Source: Variovorax sp. DXTD-1 (GTDB lineage Bacteria; Pseudomonadota; Gammaproteobacteria; Burkholderiales; Burkholderiaceae_C). Taken from it: a DNA stretch of 64,000 nt. The translations under genes were made by a program, and so were the position numbers. The notes beneath the pieces were generated by a model. It saw nothing but the letters and a program-made list of their open reading frames with translations. It was not told the DNA's origin and did no database searches. Positions 34,241 to 48,100 of the stretch are shown here, one piece after another (position 1 is the first letter of the stretch; each line of letters begins with the position of its first letter). The DNA is taken from assembly GCF_003984625.1 (NCBI RefSeq), contig NZ_RWKH01000014.1, forward strand, positions 1 to 64,000, in the 5' to 3' direction.

Positions 34241-34241
34241 C

Positions 34242-36332
34242 TCAAGCCGCTGCCGCGGCCATTCGCAACAACTCGTCGCCTTCGGCCACCTGCTCGCCGG
34301 GGGAGAACATCAGCTCTTCCACGGTGCCGTCGGCCGGCGCGGCGATGGTGTGCTCCATCTTCATGGCCTCCATCACCGCAAGCGGCTGGCCGCGGCTGAC
34401 CTTGTCGCCCGCCTTGACCGCGAACGACACGACCTTGCCGGGCATCGGTGCAGTGAGCCGGCCGCCTTCGGCATGGGTGTCGCCGGCATGGGCCAGCCGG
34501 TCGATGGTAGTGATCTTCGTCGCGCCCTTCGAGGCGAACACATGGGCCGTCGCGCCGTCCAGATGCACGTCGAGAGTCTGCCGCGTGCCCGCGAACTCGA
34601 CTTCGAACTCGCCCGACGGGAACTGGCCCACGACCAGCGGGCCTTGCGCGCCCCCGGCTTCGAGCCAGAGGCTGCCGTCGCGCTTGTAGGTCAGCAAGGC
34701 CGCCTGCTCGGCGCCGCGAAACTCGAAGTCGAAGTGGCGCCGGTACTCGCCCATCGCGCGCCAGCCGTCCCGCCGCTCGAACGGATCGGGTGCGCCAGCC
34801 GGACGTTCGGTGATCAGCGTGCGGGTGATGGCGGCGGCAGCGGCCAGCGGCAGGCCCAGCGCCTCGCGGTCGAACAGCACGGCGCGTTCGCGCTCGATCA
34901 GCGCGGTGTCGAGGTTCGCCTTCGAGAACGACTCGGTCGCGAGAATGCCGCGCAGGAACTGCACGTTGGTCGAAACGCCCACGATCTGCACCTGCGCCAG
35001 CGCGGCATCGAGCCGCGCCAGCGCTTCGTCGCGCGTGCTGCCGTGCACGATGAGCTTGGCGATCATCGAGTCGTAGAACGGCGAGATCTCTCCGCCCTCT
35101 CGCACGCCGTCGTCGATGCGCACGCGGCTGCGCTGGAAAGCGGTGGCCTGCGGCTTTCGGTACACGCGCAGCGTGCCGGTGGCGGGCAGAAAGTTGTTGT
35201 CGGGGTTCTCGGCGCAAATGCGCGCTTCGATCGCGTGGCCATGGACCTGCAGCTCCTGCTGCTTGGCCGGCAGCGGCTCGCCCGAGGCCACGCGCAATTG
35301 CCACTCCACCAGATCGAGGCCGGTGATGGCCTCGGTCACCGGGTGCTCGACTTGCAGGCGCGTGTTCATCTCCATGAAGAAGAAGTTCATCTCGGGTTGG
35401 CCTGCCCCCACGCTCGGCACTGACGTGTCCTCGCTGCCCCCCGTGGGGGCGCTCGCTTGCTTGGGGCGGCCCGGCGCGGCGCTCGGCTCACGCTGCTCGA
35501 CGATGAACTCGACCGTGCCCGCGCCCACGTAGTTCACGGCGCGCGCCGCAGCCACGGCGGCCTCGCCCATCTGCTTGCGCATCGCCTCGGTCATGCCGGG
35601 GGCTGGCGCTTCCTCGAGCACCTTCTGGTGCCGGCGCTGCACCGAGCAGTCACGCTCGAACAGGTAGACGTAGTTGCCGTGCGTGTCGCCAAACACCTGG
35701 ATCTCGATGTGCCGCGGGCGTTGCACATACTTTTCGATCAGCACCGCATCGTCGCCGAAGCTGTTGATCGCCTCGCGCTGGCACGAAGCGAGCGCCGCCG
35801 CAAAGTCTTCCGCCTTGTCGACCGCGCGCATGCCCTTGCCGCCGCCGCCCGCGCTGGCCTTGATGAGCACCGGGTAGCCGATGCGGTCGGCCTCGCGCTG
35901 CAGCAGCGCCGGCTCCTGATCATGGCCGTGGTAGCCGGGCACGAGCGGCACGCCGGCCTTTTCCATCAGCTGCTTCGACTCCGCCTTCAGGCCCATCGCC
36001 TTGATTGCCGAGGGCGGCGGGCCGATGAAGACAAGCCCTGCATCAGCGCAGGCCTGCGCGAATTCTTCGTTCTCGCTCAGGAAGCCGTAGCCGGGGTGCA
36101 CCGCTTCGGCGCCCGTGGCCTTGGCGGCCTCGAGGATCTTCTGCCAGCGCAGGTAGCTGTCTTTTGGCGCGCTGCCGCCCAGGTGCACCGACTCGTCGCA
36201 GGCGCGCACGTGGTTGGCATGCGCGTCGGCATCGGAGTACACGGCCACGGTACGGATCGCCATGCGACGGGCAGTAGCCGCCACGCGGCACGCGATCTCG
36301 CCACGGTTGGCGATCAGGATCTTCTTAAACAT
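34242..36332 (-). CDS. liuD: methylcrotonyl-CoA carboxylase alpha (biotin) subunit, with in-frame insertion
   Basis: 696 aa. Biotin carboxylase (ATP-grasp: KASAGGGGKGMR, MEMNTRLQVEHPVTE) is followed by a linker and a C-terminal biotinyl domain with EAMKMEH. Together with the beta subunit encoded upstream it carboxylates 3-methylcrotonyl-CoA in leucine breakdown. Residues about 283-315, just before the MEMNTRLQVEHP motif, are a Pro/Ser/Ala/Gly-rich segment not expected in this enzyme and encoded by repeat-like DNA. Its start overlaps the DUF4126 gene by eight bases. The substrate is assigned from context. Confidence 0.92.
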   Translation of the reverse strand: MFKKILIANRGEIACRVAATARRMAIRTVAVYSDADAHANHVRACDESVHLGGSAPKDSYLRWQKILEAAKATGAEAVHPGYGFLSENEEFAQACADAGLVFIGPPPSAIKAMGLKAESKQLMEKAGVPLVPGYHGHDQEPALLQREADRIGYPVLIKASAGGGGKGMRAVDKAEDFAAALASCQREAINSFGDDAVLIEKYVQRPRHIEIQVFGDTHGNYVYLFERDCSVQRRHQKVLEEAPAPGMTEAMRKQMGEAAVAAARAVNYVGAGTVEFIVEQREPSAAPGRPKQASAPTGGSEDTSVPSVGAGQPEMNFFFMEMNTRLQVEHPVTEAITGLDLVEWQLRVASGEPLPAKQQELQVHGHAIEARICAENPDNNFLPATGTLRVYRKPQATAFQRSRVRIDDGVREGGEISPFYDSMIAKLIVHGSTRDEALARLDAALAQVQIVGVSTNVQFLRGILATESFSKANLDTALIERERAVLFDREALGLPLAAAAAITRTLITERPAGAPDPFERRDGWRAMGEYRRHFDFEFRGAEQAALLTYKRDGSLWLEAGGAQGPLVVGQFPSGEFEVEFAGTRQTLDVHLDGATAHVFASKGATKITTIDRLAHAGDTHAEGGRLTAPMPGKVVSFAVKAGDKVSRGQPLAVMEAMKMEHTIAAPADGTVEELMFSPGEQVAEGDELLRMAAAAA
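35388..35490. repeat. repeat-like insertion in the biotin carboxylase gene
   Basis: About 100 bases containing GCTGCCCCCCGTGGGGGCGC, then GCTTGCTTGGGGCGGCCCGG and CGCGGCGCTCGG. The CCCCC-GTG-GGGGG type hairpin and the following GC-rich tract look like a dispersed Comamonadaceae repeat. It interrupts the region coding the conserved active-site block and keeps the frame. Only one copy lies in this window, so the repeat status is partly from memory. Confidence 0.6.
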
Positions 36333-36996
36333 TCGGAGTGTCTCCCGGAGGATTCTTTTTCAGTTGAAATGCAGGCGTGACGCCCGGATCGGGTCGGCCG
36401 CTGAAGATGCGGGCCACGCGGCTGAACAATGCCTTCAGAAAGCGCCAGCTCTTGCGGATGAGCCACACGCTGAGCACAAGCACCAGCACAAAAATCACCA
36501 GGAAGACCAGCGGATGCGCCACCGCCAGCCACAGGCCGGCCGGCACCATGCTGTCTTCGACCAGCGAAGCGCCCACATTGGAAAACGGCTCGGGCGATGT
36601 ATTGATGGCCGCGCGCGTGGTGGCCTTGGCCGCATGTGCGGTGGCCGCAAAGCCGCCGCCGAGCAGCGCCGCAACCACGGCCATGGCACCATGGTCGGCG
36701 CCGAACACGCTGGCCGCGAGTGCCGCGCCGGCCGGAATGCGAATGGCGGTGTGCACCACATCCCAGAGCGAATCAAGACCGGGGATCTTGTCGGCGAAGA
36801 ACTCGATGACCACCATGAAGCCGCTCGCCGCAATGACGACCGGATGCGCGAGCATCTGCAGCCCGCCGGGCAGCGGCACCCAACCGAAGTAGCCGGCCAG
36901 CCCGGTGAGCAGCACGACCAGGTACAGCCGCACGCCGCTGGCCCAGCCGATAGCGGCGGCCAGGGCAAGCAGTTGGGGCATGTCGAGCGCGTTCAT
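36325..36996 (-). CDS. DUF4126 membrane protein
   Basis: 223 aa with about five hydrophobic segments (GVRLYLVVLLTGLAGYF, HPLVFLVIFVLVLVLSVWLI among them) and the DUF4126 feature SGVRLY near the start. Inner-membrane location. It lies inside the liu row between hydratase and carboxylase alpha genes, overlapping the latter by eight bases. Role in leucine catabolism is unknown; transport or a structural role is possible. Confidence 0.82.
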   Translation of the reverse strand: MNALDMPQLLALAAAIGWASGVRLYLVVLLTGLAGYFGWVPLPGGLQMLAHPVVIAASGFMVVIEFFADKIPGLDSLWDVVHTAIRIPAGAALAASVFGADHGAMAVVAALLGGGFAATAHAAKATTRAAINTSPEPFSNVGASLVEDSMVPAGLWLAVAHPLVFLVIFVLVLVLSVWLIRKSWRFLKALFSRVARIFSGRPDPGVTPAFQLKKNPPGDTPNV

Positions 36997-37005
36997 GGCG
37001 TGCGC

Positions 37006-37797
37006 TCAGCGGCCGAGCCAGGACGGCTTGCGTTTCTGCAGGAAGGCCTGCACGCCTTCACGGCCTTCGTCGCTTGCGCGGATGTCGGCGATGCCTTCGA
37101 CCGTCTTGGCGATCAGCGCGTCGTCGATCTCGCGCCCGTCTACGTCGGCGATCAGCTGCTTGCAGGCGCGCACCGCGGCAGGGCTGGCACCGGTGAGCGC
37201 CTTCACGAGCTCGTCGACCTTGGCATCGAGCGCGTCGGCGCCCGCAACCACTTCGTGCACAAAGCCGATGCGATGTGCCTCGGCGGCGGTGAAGCGCTCG
37301 GCCGTCAGAAAGTAGCGCTGCGATGCGCGCGTGCCCATGGCGCGCAGCACATACGGGCTGATGGTCGCGGGCACGAGGCCGATCTTCACTTCGCTCAGGC
37401 AGTACCAGGCGGTATCCACGCTCACCGCCATATCGCAGGCCGCGACCAGCCCCATGCCGCCCGCATACACATCGCCCTGCACGCGCGCGATGGTGGGCTT
37501 GGGGCATTCGGCAATGGTGCGCAGCATGGTGGCCAGCTTGCCCGCGTCGGCGATGTTCTCGTCGCGCGTGTAGTCGGCCATGCGGCGCATCCAGTTGAGA
37601 TTCGCGCCGGCGCAAAAAGCAGGGCCGTTTGCGCCGAGAACGATGGCCTTGACCTGCGGCTGGGTGCCGGCTTCGGTGAAGGCCTGCGTCAGTTCGGCGA
37701 TGACGATGTCGTCGAAGGCGTTGCGTGCGTCGGGCTGGTCTAGCCAGATGCGCGCTACTGTGTCCTGGACTTCCAGTTTCAGTTTGGTGAAGGTCAT
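37006..37797 (-). CDS. liuC: methylglutaconyl-CoA hydratase (enoyl-CoA hydratase family)
   Basis: 263 aa crotonase fold: GPAFCAGANLNWMRRMADY forms the oxyanion region and GDVYAGGMGLVAACDMAV the second active-site block. In the liu set it hydrates 3-methylglutaconyl-CoA to HMG-CoA, the substrate of the lyase at 27.0 kb. The ATG at 37797 matches family starts; an upstream extension would be read from the palindromic element. Assignment of substrate is from context. Confidence 0.88.
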   Translation of the reverse strand: MTFTKLKLEVQDTVARIWLDQPDARNAFDDIVIAELTQAFTEAGTQPQVKAIVLGANGPAFCAGANLNWMRRMADYTRDENIADAGKLATMLRTIAECPKPTIARVQGDVYAGGMGLVAACDMAVSVDTAWYCLSEVKIGLVPATISPYVLRAMGTRASQRYFLTAERFTAAEAHRIGFVHEVVAGADALDAKVDELVKALTGASPAAVRACKQLIADVDGREIDDALIAKTVEGIADIRASDEGREGVQAFLQKRKPSWLGR

Positions 37798-37839
37798 GTC
37801 ATTCGTCCGTGGTGCTGATGCGTAGTTCGCAGTGCTTTC

Positions 37840-38092
37840 GGGGCGTGTGCAAAGGCCACCGGGTACTCCCCTCCGCGAATGTCCCCCGGGGCTGCGCCCC
37901 TCCTCCTTTATTTCGCTGCGTGGAGCACCCGATGCCCTGTGCACTGGGGCACGCTCGTGGTGCACCGCTGATCAACGACTGCTCCTTACAACGCACCCGC
38001 TGGCGGGGTGCCTTGCGCAGCGAAATAAAGGAGGAGGCCGCAGGCCGGGGGACATTCGCGGAGAAAGGTACCCCGTCGGCGGGTGAGCGCCC
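37840..38092. repeat. 250-bp palindromic element, copy 1 (MITE-like)
   Basis: This fills most of the 354-base gap between liuC and liuB. The left arm runs GGGTACTCCCCTCCGCGAAT, GTCCCCC, a small GGGGC-TGC-GCCCC hairpin, then TCCTCCTTTATTTCGCTGCG. The right arm is its inverted copy: CGCAGCGAAATAAAGGAGGA, GGGGGACATTCGCGGAG and GGTACCCC. The centre has GAGCACCCGATGCCCTGTGCAC and CGCTGATCAACGAC in split form. A second copy is at 43986. No reading frame of interest. Confidence 0.85.
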
Positions 38093-38151
38093 TGAACGCC
38101 CCGAAACGCGACGCCCATACAGCCCAAAAGCAAATAAAGGATGAGCCACGG

Positions 38152-41456
<3,305 letters not shown>

Positions 41457-41483
41457 TGTCCTTCCTTGTCTCCGTTTTGCCTT

Positions 41484-41603
41484 GCTCCTTCCCCTTCCGG
41501 GGGAAGGTTGGGATGGGGGCGAGCGGCGCTTGTTCGGTGCAGTGCTTCATCGAACGCCGCTTGCCCCCACCCCTGCCCTCCCCCAGAGGGGGAGGGAGAA
41601 AAA
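41484..41603. repeat. dispersed GC-rich repeat, copy C
   Basis: About 120 bases between liuA and the ligase gene. GCTCCTTCCCC-TTCC-GGGGGAAGG and TTGGGATGGGGGC are identical to copy B, the centre differs, and the right end GCCCCCACCCCTGCCCTC-CCCCAGAGGGGGAGGGAG matches both other copies. Same orientation as copies A and B. It abuts the liuA stop codon. Confidence 0.85.
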
Positions 41604-41607
41604 CATC

Positions 41608-42780
41608 CTAGGCCGTTTCCGCGAACAGCTCACGCCCGATCAACATCCTTCGGATCTCGCTCGTCCCCGCGCCAATCTCGTACAGCTTGGCATCGCGCCA
41701 CAGCCGCTCGACCGGAAACTCCTTGGTGTAGCCCATGCCGCCCAGCGCCTGGATCGCCTCGCCGGCCATCCAGGTCGCCTTTTCGGCCGAATAGAGAATG
41801 GCGCCGGCCGCGTCCTTGCGGAAGGTGCGCGCATGGTCGTTGCGGTCGCAGGCCTTGCCCACGGCGTACACATAGGCGCGCGTGGCCTGCCAGGTCGAAT
41901 ACATGTCCGCGAGCTTGCCCTGCATCAGCTGAAACTCGCCGATGCTCTGGCCGAACTGCTTGCGCTCGTGAATGAAGGGCAGCACCGCATCCATGCACGC
42001 GGCCATGATGCCCAGCGGGCCGCCCGAGAGCACGGCACGCTCGTAGTCGAGGCCGCTCATCAGCACCTTCGCGCCCATGCCTTCGCCGCCGAGCACGTTC
42101 TCTTCCGGCACTTCGCAGTTGTCGAAGAACAGCGGATAGGTGTTGGAGCCGCGCATGCCGAGCTTGTCGAGCTTGCTGCCGGCCGAAAAGCCCGTGAAGC
42201 TCTTCTCGACGATGAAGGCCGTCATGCCGCGCGCGCCCATCTCGGGTTCGGTCTTGGCGTAGATCACCAGCGTGTCGGCGTCGCCGCCATTGGTGATCCA
42301 CATCTTGCCGCCGTTGAGCACGTAGTAGCCGTTCTTCTTCTCGGCCTTGAGCTTCATGCTCACCACGTCGGAGCCGGCGTTGGGCTCGCTCATGGCCAGC
42401 GCGCCGACATGCTCGCCGCTCACCAGCTTGGGCAGGTACTTCTTCTTCTGCGCGTCGCTGCCGTTGCGGTGGATCTGGTTCACGCACAGGTTGGAGTGCG
42501 CGCCGTACGAGAGGCCTACCGAAGCCGAGGCGCGCGAGACTTCTTCCATGGCCACGATGTGCGCCAGGTAGCCCAGCTCGGTGCCGCCGAATTCTTCCTT
42601 CACGGTCATGCCGTGCAGGCCGAGTTCGCCGAGCTTTTGCCACAGGTCGTGCGGAAACAGGTTGTCGCGGTCGATGTCGGCGGCGCGCGGCGCGATTTCG
42701 TTCGCGGCAAAGTCCTGGATGGCGCTGCGCAGCGAGTCGATGTCCTCGCCCAGGTCGAAGTTCAGGCCGGGATCGTGCAT
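41608..42780 (-). CDS. liuA: isovaleryl-CoA dehydrogenase
   Basis: 390 aa. [22 protein letters not shown] and [17 protein letters not shown] are the flavin-domain blocks. The catalytic Glu lies in [17 protein letters not shown], the position used by isovaleryl-CoA dehydrogenase, while the C-terminal site reads [12 protein letters not shown]. It oxidises isovaleryl-CoA to 3-methylcrotonyl-CoA. It is the first liu gene, divergent from an AraC-type regulator, with tandem operators between them. GAGGAG precedes the ATG at 42780. Confidence 0.95.
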   Translation of the reverse strand: MHDPGLNFDLGEDIDSLRSAIQDFAANEIAPRAADIDRDNLFPHDLWQKLGELGLHGMTVKEEFGGTELGYLAHIVAMEEVSRASASVGLSYGAHSNLCVNQIHRNGSDAQKKKYLPKLVSGEHVGALAMSEPNAGSDVVSMKLKAEKKNGYYVLNGGKMWITNGGDADTLVIYAKTEPEMGARGMTAFIVEKSFTGFSAGSKLDKLGMRGSNTYPLFFDNCEVPEENVLGGEGMGAKVLMSGLDYERAVLSGGPLGIMAACMDAVLPFIHERKQFGQSIGEFQLMQGKLADMYSTWQATRAYVYAVGKACDRNDHARTFRKDAAGAILYSAEKATWMAGEAIQALGGMGYTKEFPVERLWRDAKLYEIGAGTSEIRRMLIGRELFAETA

Positions 42781-42865
42781 ATGTCTTGTCTCCTCTGAGG
42801 GGTCGGCGCGCAGAGCTACCCACGCGGATTGGCGCTTGGAAGAAACACAGCTTACGCCTCGCCGC

Positions 42866-42902
42866 GCCGCAATTGGCGCCACAATGGTTGCAAATTGCGC
42901 CA
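42866..42902. promoter_or_regulatory. tandem 16-bp direct repeats, proposed AraC-type operator in the liuA/araC intergenic region
   Basis: GCCGCAATTGGCGCCA (42866-42881) and GTTGCAAATTGCGCCA (42887-42902) start 21 bases apart and agree at 12 of 16 positions. The second is 15/16 identical to the repeat at 28064 before mvaB. The pair lies 85 bases before the liuA ATG and 18 bases before the araC ATG, so activation of liuA and autorepression would fit. Proposed from sequence only. Confidence 0.65.
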
Positions 42903-42920
42903 CGCACTGCTCGCCCGACC

Positions 42921-43949
42921 ATGACCTCGCCCGCCTTCCTGAAACCCGCCCGAGCGGTCACGCCCATGGCCTTTGTGAGAGCCATCGTGAAGGGCTATGA
43001 GCGCTACGGCATCGACCCGGCGGAGGCCCTGAAAGCGGCACAGATCACGCCGCGCGAACTGGCGCGGCCGGGCGCGCGGGTCACTGCGGCGCAGTTCGAG
43101 GCATTGTCGGAACACGCCATGCAGGAGCTGGACGACGAGGCGCTGGGCTGGTTCTCGCGGCGCCTGCCCTGGGGCAGCTACGGCATGCTGTGCCGCGCAT
43201 CGCTGAGCTCGCCCGACCTGGGCGTGGCCATCAAGCGCTGGTGCCGCCACCACCGGTTGCTGACCGAGGACATCGGTCTTGCGCTCGAGGTGGCGGGTGG
43301 CGTGGCCACGCTGCGCATTACCGAGAAGCGCCCGCTCGACGAGGCGTTTCGCGAGTTCTGCCTGGTGACCAGCCTGCGCTTCATGCATGGCTACATGTGC
43401 TGGGCCATCGACTCGCGCATTTCGCTGCGCAACGCCACCTTTCCGTTCGCGGCGCCGCCGCACCGAGACGCCTACGCGCCGATGTTCACGCCAGAGGTAC
43501 GCTTCGAAGCGCCGCAGGCCACCATCAGCTTCGACGAGCGATATCTCGCCCTGCCCCTGCAGCGTGACGAGCGAGCACTGCGCGCCATGCTCAAGCGTGC
43601 GCTGCCGCTCACCATCCTTCAGTACCGTCGCGACCGCCTGCTGGGGCAGCGGGTGCGCGAGCTGCTGCGTTCGCGCGCCGGCGAAGCCACCACGGCGGAG
43701 GCGCTGGCCACGCTGCTGAACGTATCGGGCCGCACGCTGCACCGGCAACTGCACGAAGAAGGGACATCGCTGCAGGTGCTGAAGAACGAAGTACGCCACG
43801 AGATGGCGGTGGAGCAGCTGCGCCGGACCAATCGGCCGATCAAGCAAGTGGCGCTGTCGGTGGGGTTTCGCAACGAGAAGAGTTTTTCGCGTGCGTTCCT
43901 GCAGTGGACCGGGCACGCGCCGCGTGACTTTCGGGCGCTGGGGTTGTAG
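42921..43949 (+). CDS. AraC-family transcriptional regulator, probable liu regulator
   Basis: 342 aa. An N-terminal AraC-binding-type (OruR/ArgR-like) domain is followed by a C-terminal double [27 protein letters not shown] and [32 protein letters not shown]. Divergent orientation to liuA and the paired repeats between the genes suggest that it controls the liu row. The ATG at 42921 is chosen; earlier ATG codons would place the operators inside the gene. Effector unknown, perhaps a leucine intermediate. Confidence 0.9.
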   Translation: MTSPAFLKPARAVTPMAFVRAIVKGYERYGIDPAEALKAAQITPRELARPGARVTAAQFEALSEHAMQELDDEALGWFSRRLPWGSYGMLCRASLSSPDLGVAIKRWCRHHRLLTEDIGLALEVAGGVATLRITEKRPLDEAFREFCLVTSLRFMHGYMCWAIDSRISLRNATFPFAAPPHRDAYAPMFTPEVRFEAPQATISFDERYLALPLQRDERALRAMLKRALPLTILQYRRDRLLGQRVRELLRSRAGEATTAEALATLLNVSGRTLHRQLHEEGTSLQVLKNEVRHEMAVEQLRRTNRPIKQVALSVGFRNEKSFSRAFLQWTGHAPRDFRALGL

Positions 43950-43985
43950 TTTATTTTTGCTGCTGTTCGGGGCGCTGCTGTTCAG

Positions 43986-44237
43986 GGCTTGTGCAGAGGC
44001 CACCGGGTACTCCCCTCCGCGAATGTCCCCCGCCTTCGGCTCCTCCTTTATTTCGCTGCGCGGAGCACCCGATGCCCTGTGCACATGGACGCGCTGCTGG
44101 TGTTCCGCTGATCAACGACCACTCTGTGCAACGCACCCGCTGGCGGGGTGCCTTGCGCAGCGAAATAAAGGAGGAGGGGCGCAGCCCCGGGGGACATTCG
44201 CGGAGTAAGGTACCCCGTCGGCGGGTGCGCCGCCCCG
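43986..44237. repeat. 250-bp palindromic element, copy 2 (MITE-like)
   Basis: This fills the gap between the AraC gene and the thioredoxin-like gene. It follows copy 1 (37840) over its whole length with the same outer GGCCACCGGGTACTCCCC and GGTACCCCGTCGGCGGGTG ends and the same TTTATTTCGCTGCG/CGCAGCGAAATAAA arms. The small hairpin heads differ: CGCCTTCGGC here on the left, GGGGC-GCA-GCCCC on the right. Compensating changes inside stems suggest the folded form matters. Confidence 0.85.
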
Positions 44238-44263
44238 AAAGAAGCAGTGCTAAAACCGAGCAA

Positions 44264-44590
44264 TCACCCCGGCTGAGCAATCAAAGCCAGCGCATCCGAA
44301 ATCGACTGGCTGTCTTCCGGACGCACCAGCTTCGCGACTTCCTTGCCATCGCGCATGAACACCAGCGTGGGCCACAGCCGCACGTTGAACGAGCGCCCCA
44401 AGGGACGGCCGCTGCCATCCTCTACCTTGATGCGCGGGATGTCCGGATACTTGGCAAAAGCTTCTGCGATATTGGGCTGCGCGGCCTTGCAGATGCCGCA
44501 CCAGTTAGTACCGAACTCGACCACCGCGGGGCCTTTCAGGGCATCGATTTCGGCGCGGGCCGGTTGCTCGGTCTTGTATTCGGAAGTCAT
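44264..44590 (-). CDS. thioredoxin family protein
   Basis: 108 aa thioredoxin fold with the active site WCGIC (Cys31, Cys34) and the cis-Pro in LWPTLVFMRDGKEV. The CGIC spacing is less common than CGPC and suggests a modified redox potential. No signal peptide, so cytoplasmic. The ATG at 44590 is favoured by AGGAG ten bases upstream. Confidence 0.9.
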   Translation of the reverse strand: MTSEYKTEQPARAEIDALKGPAVVEFGTNWCGICKAAQPNIAEAFAKYPDIPRIKVEDGSGRPLGRSFNVRLWPTLVFMRDGKEVAKLVRPEDSQSISDALALIAQPG

Positions 44591-44684
44591 GGCGATCTGG
44601 CTCCTTTCTTGGGTTGCTTGGTCCATTGCACCAAAATTTTGCGGGCTTGCTTGCGGCAGGGGCTTGGGTTAGCCGGCTGGTTTT

Positions 44685-45377
44685 TCAGGCGGGCTGCATG
44701 CCATGCGCCGCAAGCAGCGCCGGCAGCTCCCGCATGTCGCTGAACACCTGCAGCGCGCCCACACTGCGCAGCGCCTCGGGTCCGCTATGGCCTGATTCGC
44801 CGGTGCTGTAGCCGAACACCGTGGCGCCTGCGGCCACGCCGGCCATGGCGCCTGTGACGGTGTCTTCGACCACCGCGCAGCGCTTCGGATCGACACCCAG
44901 AGCCTCGGCGGCGGCAAGGTACACATCGGGGTGCGGCTTGGAGCGCGGCGTCTCGTGGCCGCTGAAGATGCGGCCCTGGAAGCAATCCAGCAGGCCCACC
45001 TTCGCCAGTTGAAGCTCGACCTTGTGGCGGTCGGCACCCGAGGCGCACGCGATGCGGCCCTTGAGCCTTGCATGAATTTCGCGGATGGCTGCGGGAGCGT
45101 GGGGAATGGCTACCAAGTCCCGTTCGAGGGCTTCGTTGCGGCGGGCCCTGAATGCCCTGAGCCACTCCTCGGTAATCCGGACGCCGGTCTTGGATTCGAT
45201 GAGGTCCGTTTCGTCCTTCACGGCCTTGCCGGTGAAGGTGTTCATCGACTCTTCGGTGGTCAGATGCCAACCGAGTTCGCCGAGCATTTCGGCAAGCACG
45301 CGGTTGGTGATGGGTTCGGAGTCGACGAGAACGCCGTCGCAGTCGAAGAGGACTGCGGCGAAGGGAAATGGGGTCAT
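44685..45377 (-). CDS. HAD-IA family phosphatase/phosphoglucomutase-like
   Basis: 230 aa. FDCDGVLVDSE is motif I with the two Asp, ASGADRHKVE motif II and VVEDTVTGAMAGVAAG motif IV; the helical C1 cap lies between. It resembles the beta-phosphoglucomutase/phosphatase group (YfbT/YniC-like). Cytoplasmic; substrate not evident. ATG at 45377 starts the conserved fold. Confidence 0.85.
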   Translation of the reverse strand: MTPFPFAAVLFDCDGVLVDSEPITNRVLAEMLGELGWHLTTEESMNTFTGKAVKDETDLIESKTGVRITEEWLRAFRARRNEALERDLVAIPHAPAAIREIHARLKGRIACASGADRHKVELQLAKVGLLDCFQGRIFSGHETPRSKPHPDVYLAAAEALGVDPKRCAVVEDTVTGAMAGVAAGATVFGYSTGESGHSGPEALRSVGALQVFSDMRELPALLAAHGMQPA

Positions 45378-45432
45378 TGCGCTGAAGGGGTTTCGGGGAG
45401 AGCCCCCATGGTAGCAACGACCCCGCGCACGC

Positions 45433-47538
<2,106 letters not shown>

Positions 47539-47967
47539 TCAACCAGGAGTCTGCAAGTCGCCTTCGAGGTAGAACCAGCGATCGCCCTCGCGCACGAAGC
47601 GGCTGCGCTCGTGCAGCCGCGTGGCGGTGCCGGTGCTGCTGCGCTGCCGGGCGACGAATTCGACCTCGGCATGGTCGGCGTCGAGCACCGATCGCGAGCG
47701 GATGTCGAGCCCCAGCCATTTCACGCCCGGCTCGAACTCGATCGAGGCCGGCCGCTTCGACGGATGCCAGGTGGCGAGCAGGTAAGGCCCCCGCTCCAGC
47801 ACGAAGGCCGTGTAGCGCGAACGCATCAGCGATTCGGCGTCCGGCGCGGGCATGCCCTCGAAATCTTCGAGGTAGCGGCCGCAGCACAGGGCATAGCCGA
47901 TGGGCTTGTCTCGACGGTCCGTGCGGCCGCAGGGGCAAGGTCCGGTGGTGGGAACGGTGGCACTCAT
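47539..47967 (-). CDS. YchJ/UPF0225 family protein with SEC-C-like motif
   Basis: 142 aa. CPCGR and YALCCGRY form the N-terminal zinc-type SEC-C-like motif, followed by LMRSRYTAFVLERG and an NTF2-like domain (WLGLDIRSR, VEFVARQR, RFVREGDRWFYLEGD). The family has no firm function. ATG at 47967. Confidence 0.87.
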   Translation of the reverse strand: MSATVPTTGPCPCGRTDRRDKPIGYALCCGRYLEDFEGMPAPDAESLMRSRYTAFVLERGPYLLATWHPSKRPASIEFEPGVKWLGLDIRSRSVLDADHAEVEFVARQRSSTGTATRLHERSRFVREGDRWFYLEGDLQTPG

Positions 47968-48055
47968 GAAGACCTCTATTGGAACACCTCGCGGGCCTCC
48001 CCTCGATGGGGCAACCCCGGGGCCGCCCCGGAGATCCACCCTTGGCGCGCCGCTT

Positions 48056-48068
48056 GCTAAACGTTAGC
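48056..48068. promoter_or_regulatory. short inverted repeat before the LuxR-type gene
   Basis: GCTAA-ACG-TTAGC lies 33 bases upstream of the ATG at 48101, between the divergent ychJ-like and luxR-like genes. It could be an operator for the regulator itself. The length is small and chance is possible. Confidence 0.3.
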
Positions 48069-48100
48069 CTTACTTCGGCACACGAAAGAGCGAGGCGGCG

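Noticed and set aside
37806-37965. N-terminal extension of LiuC into the palindromic element
   Set aside because: The extended peptide is translated from repeat DNA, has no homology to crotonases, and the ATG at 37797 matches the family start.
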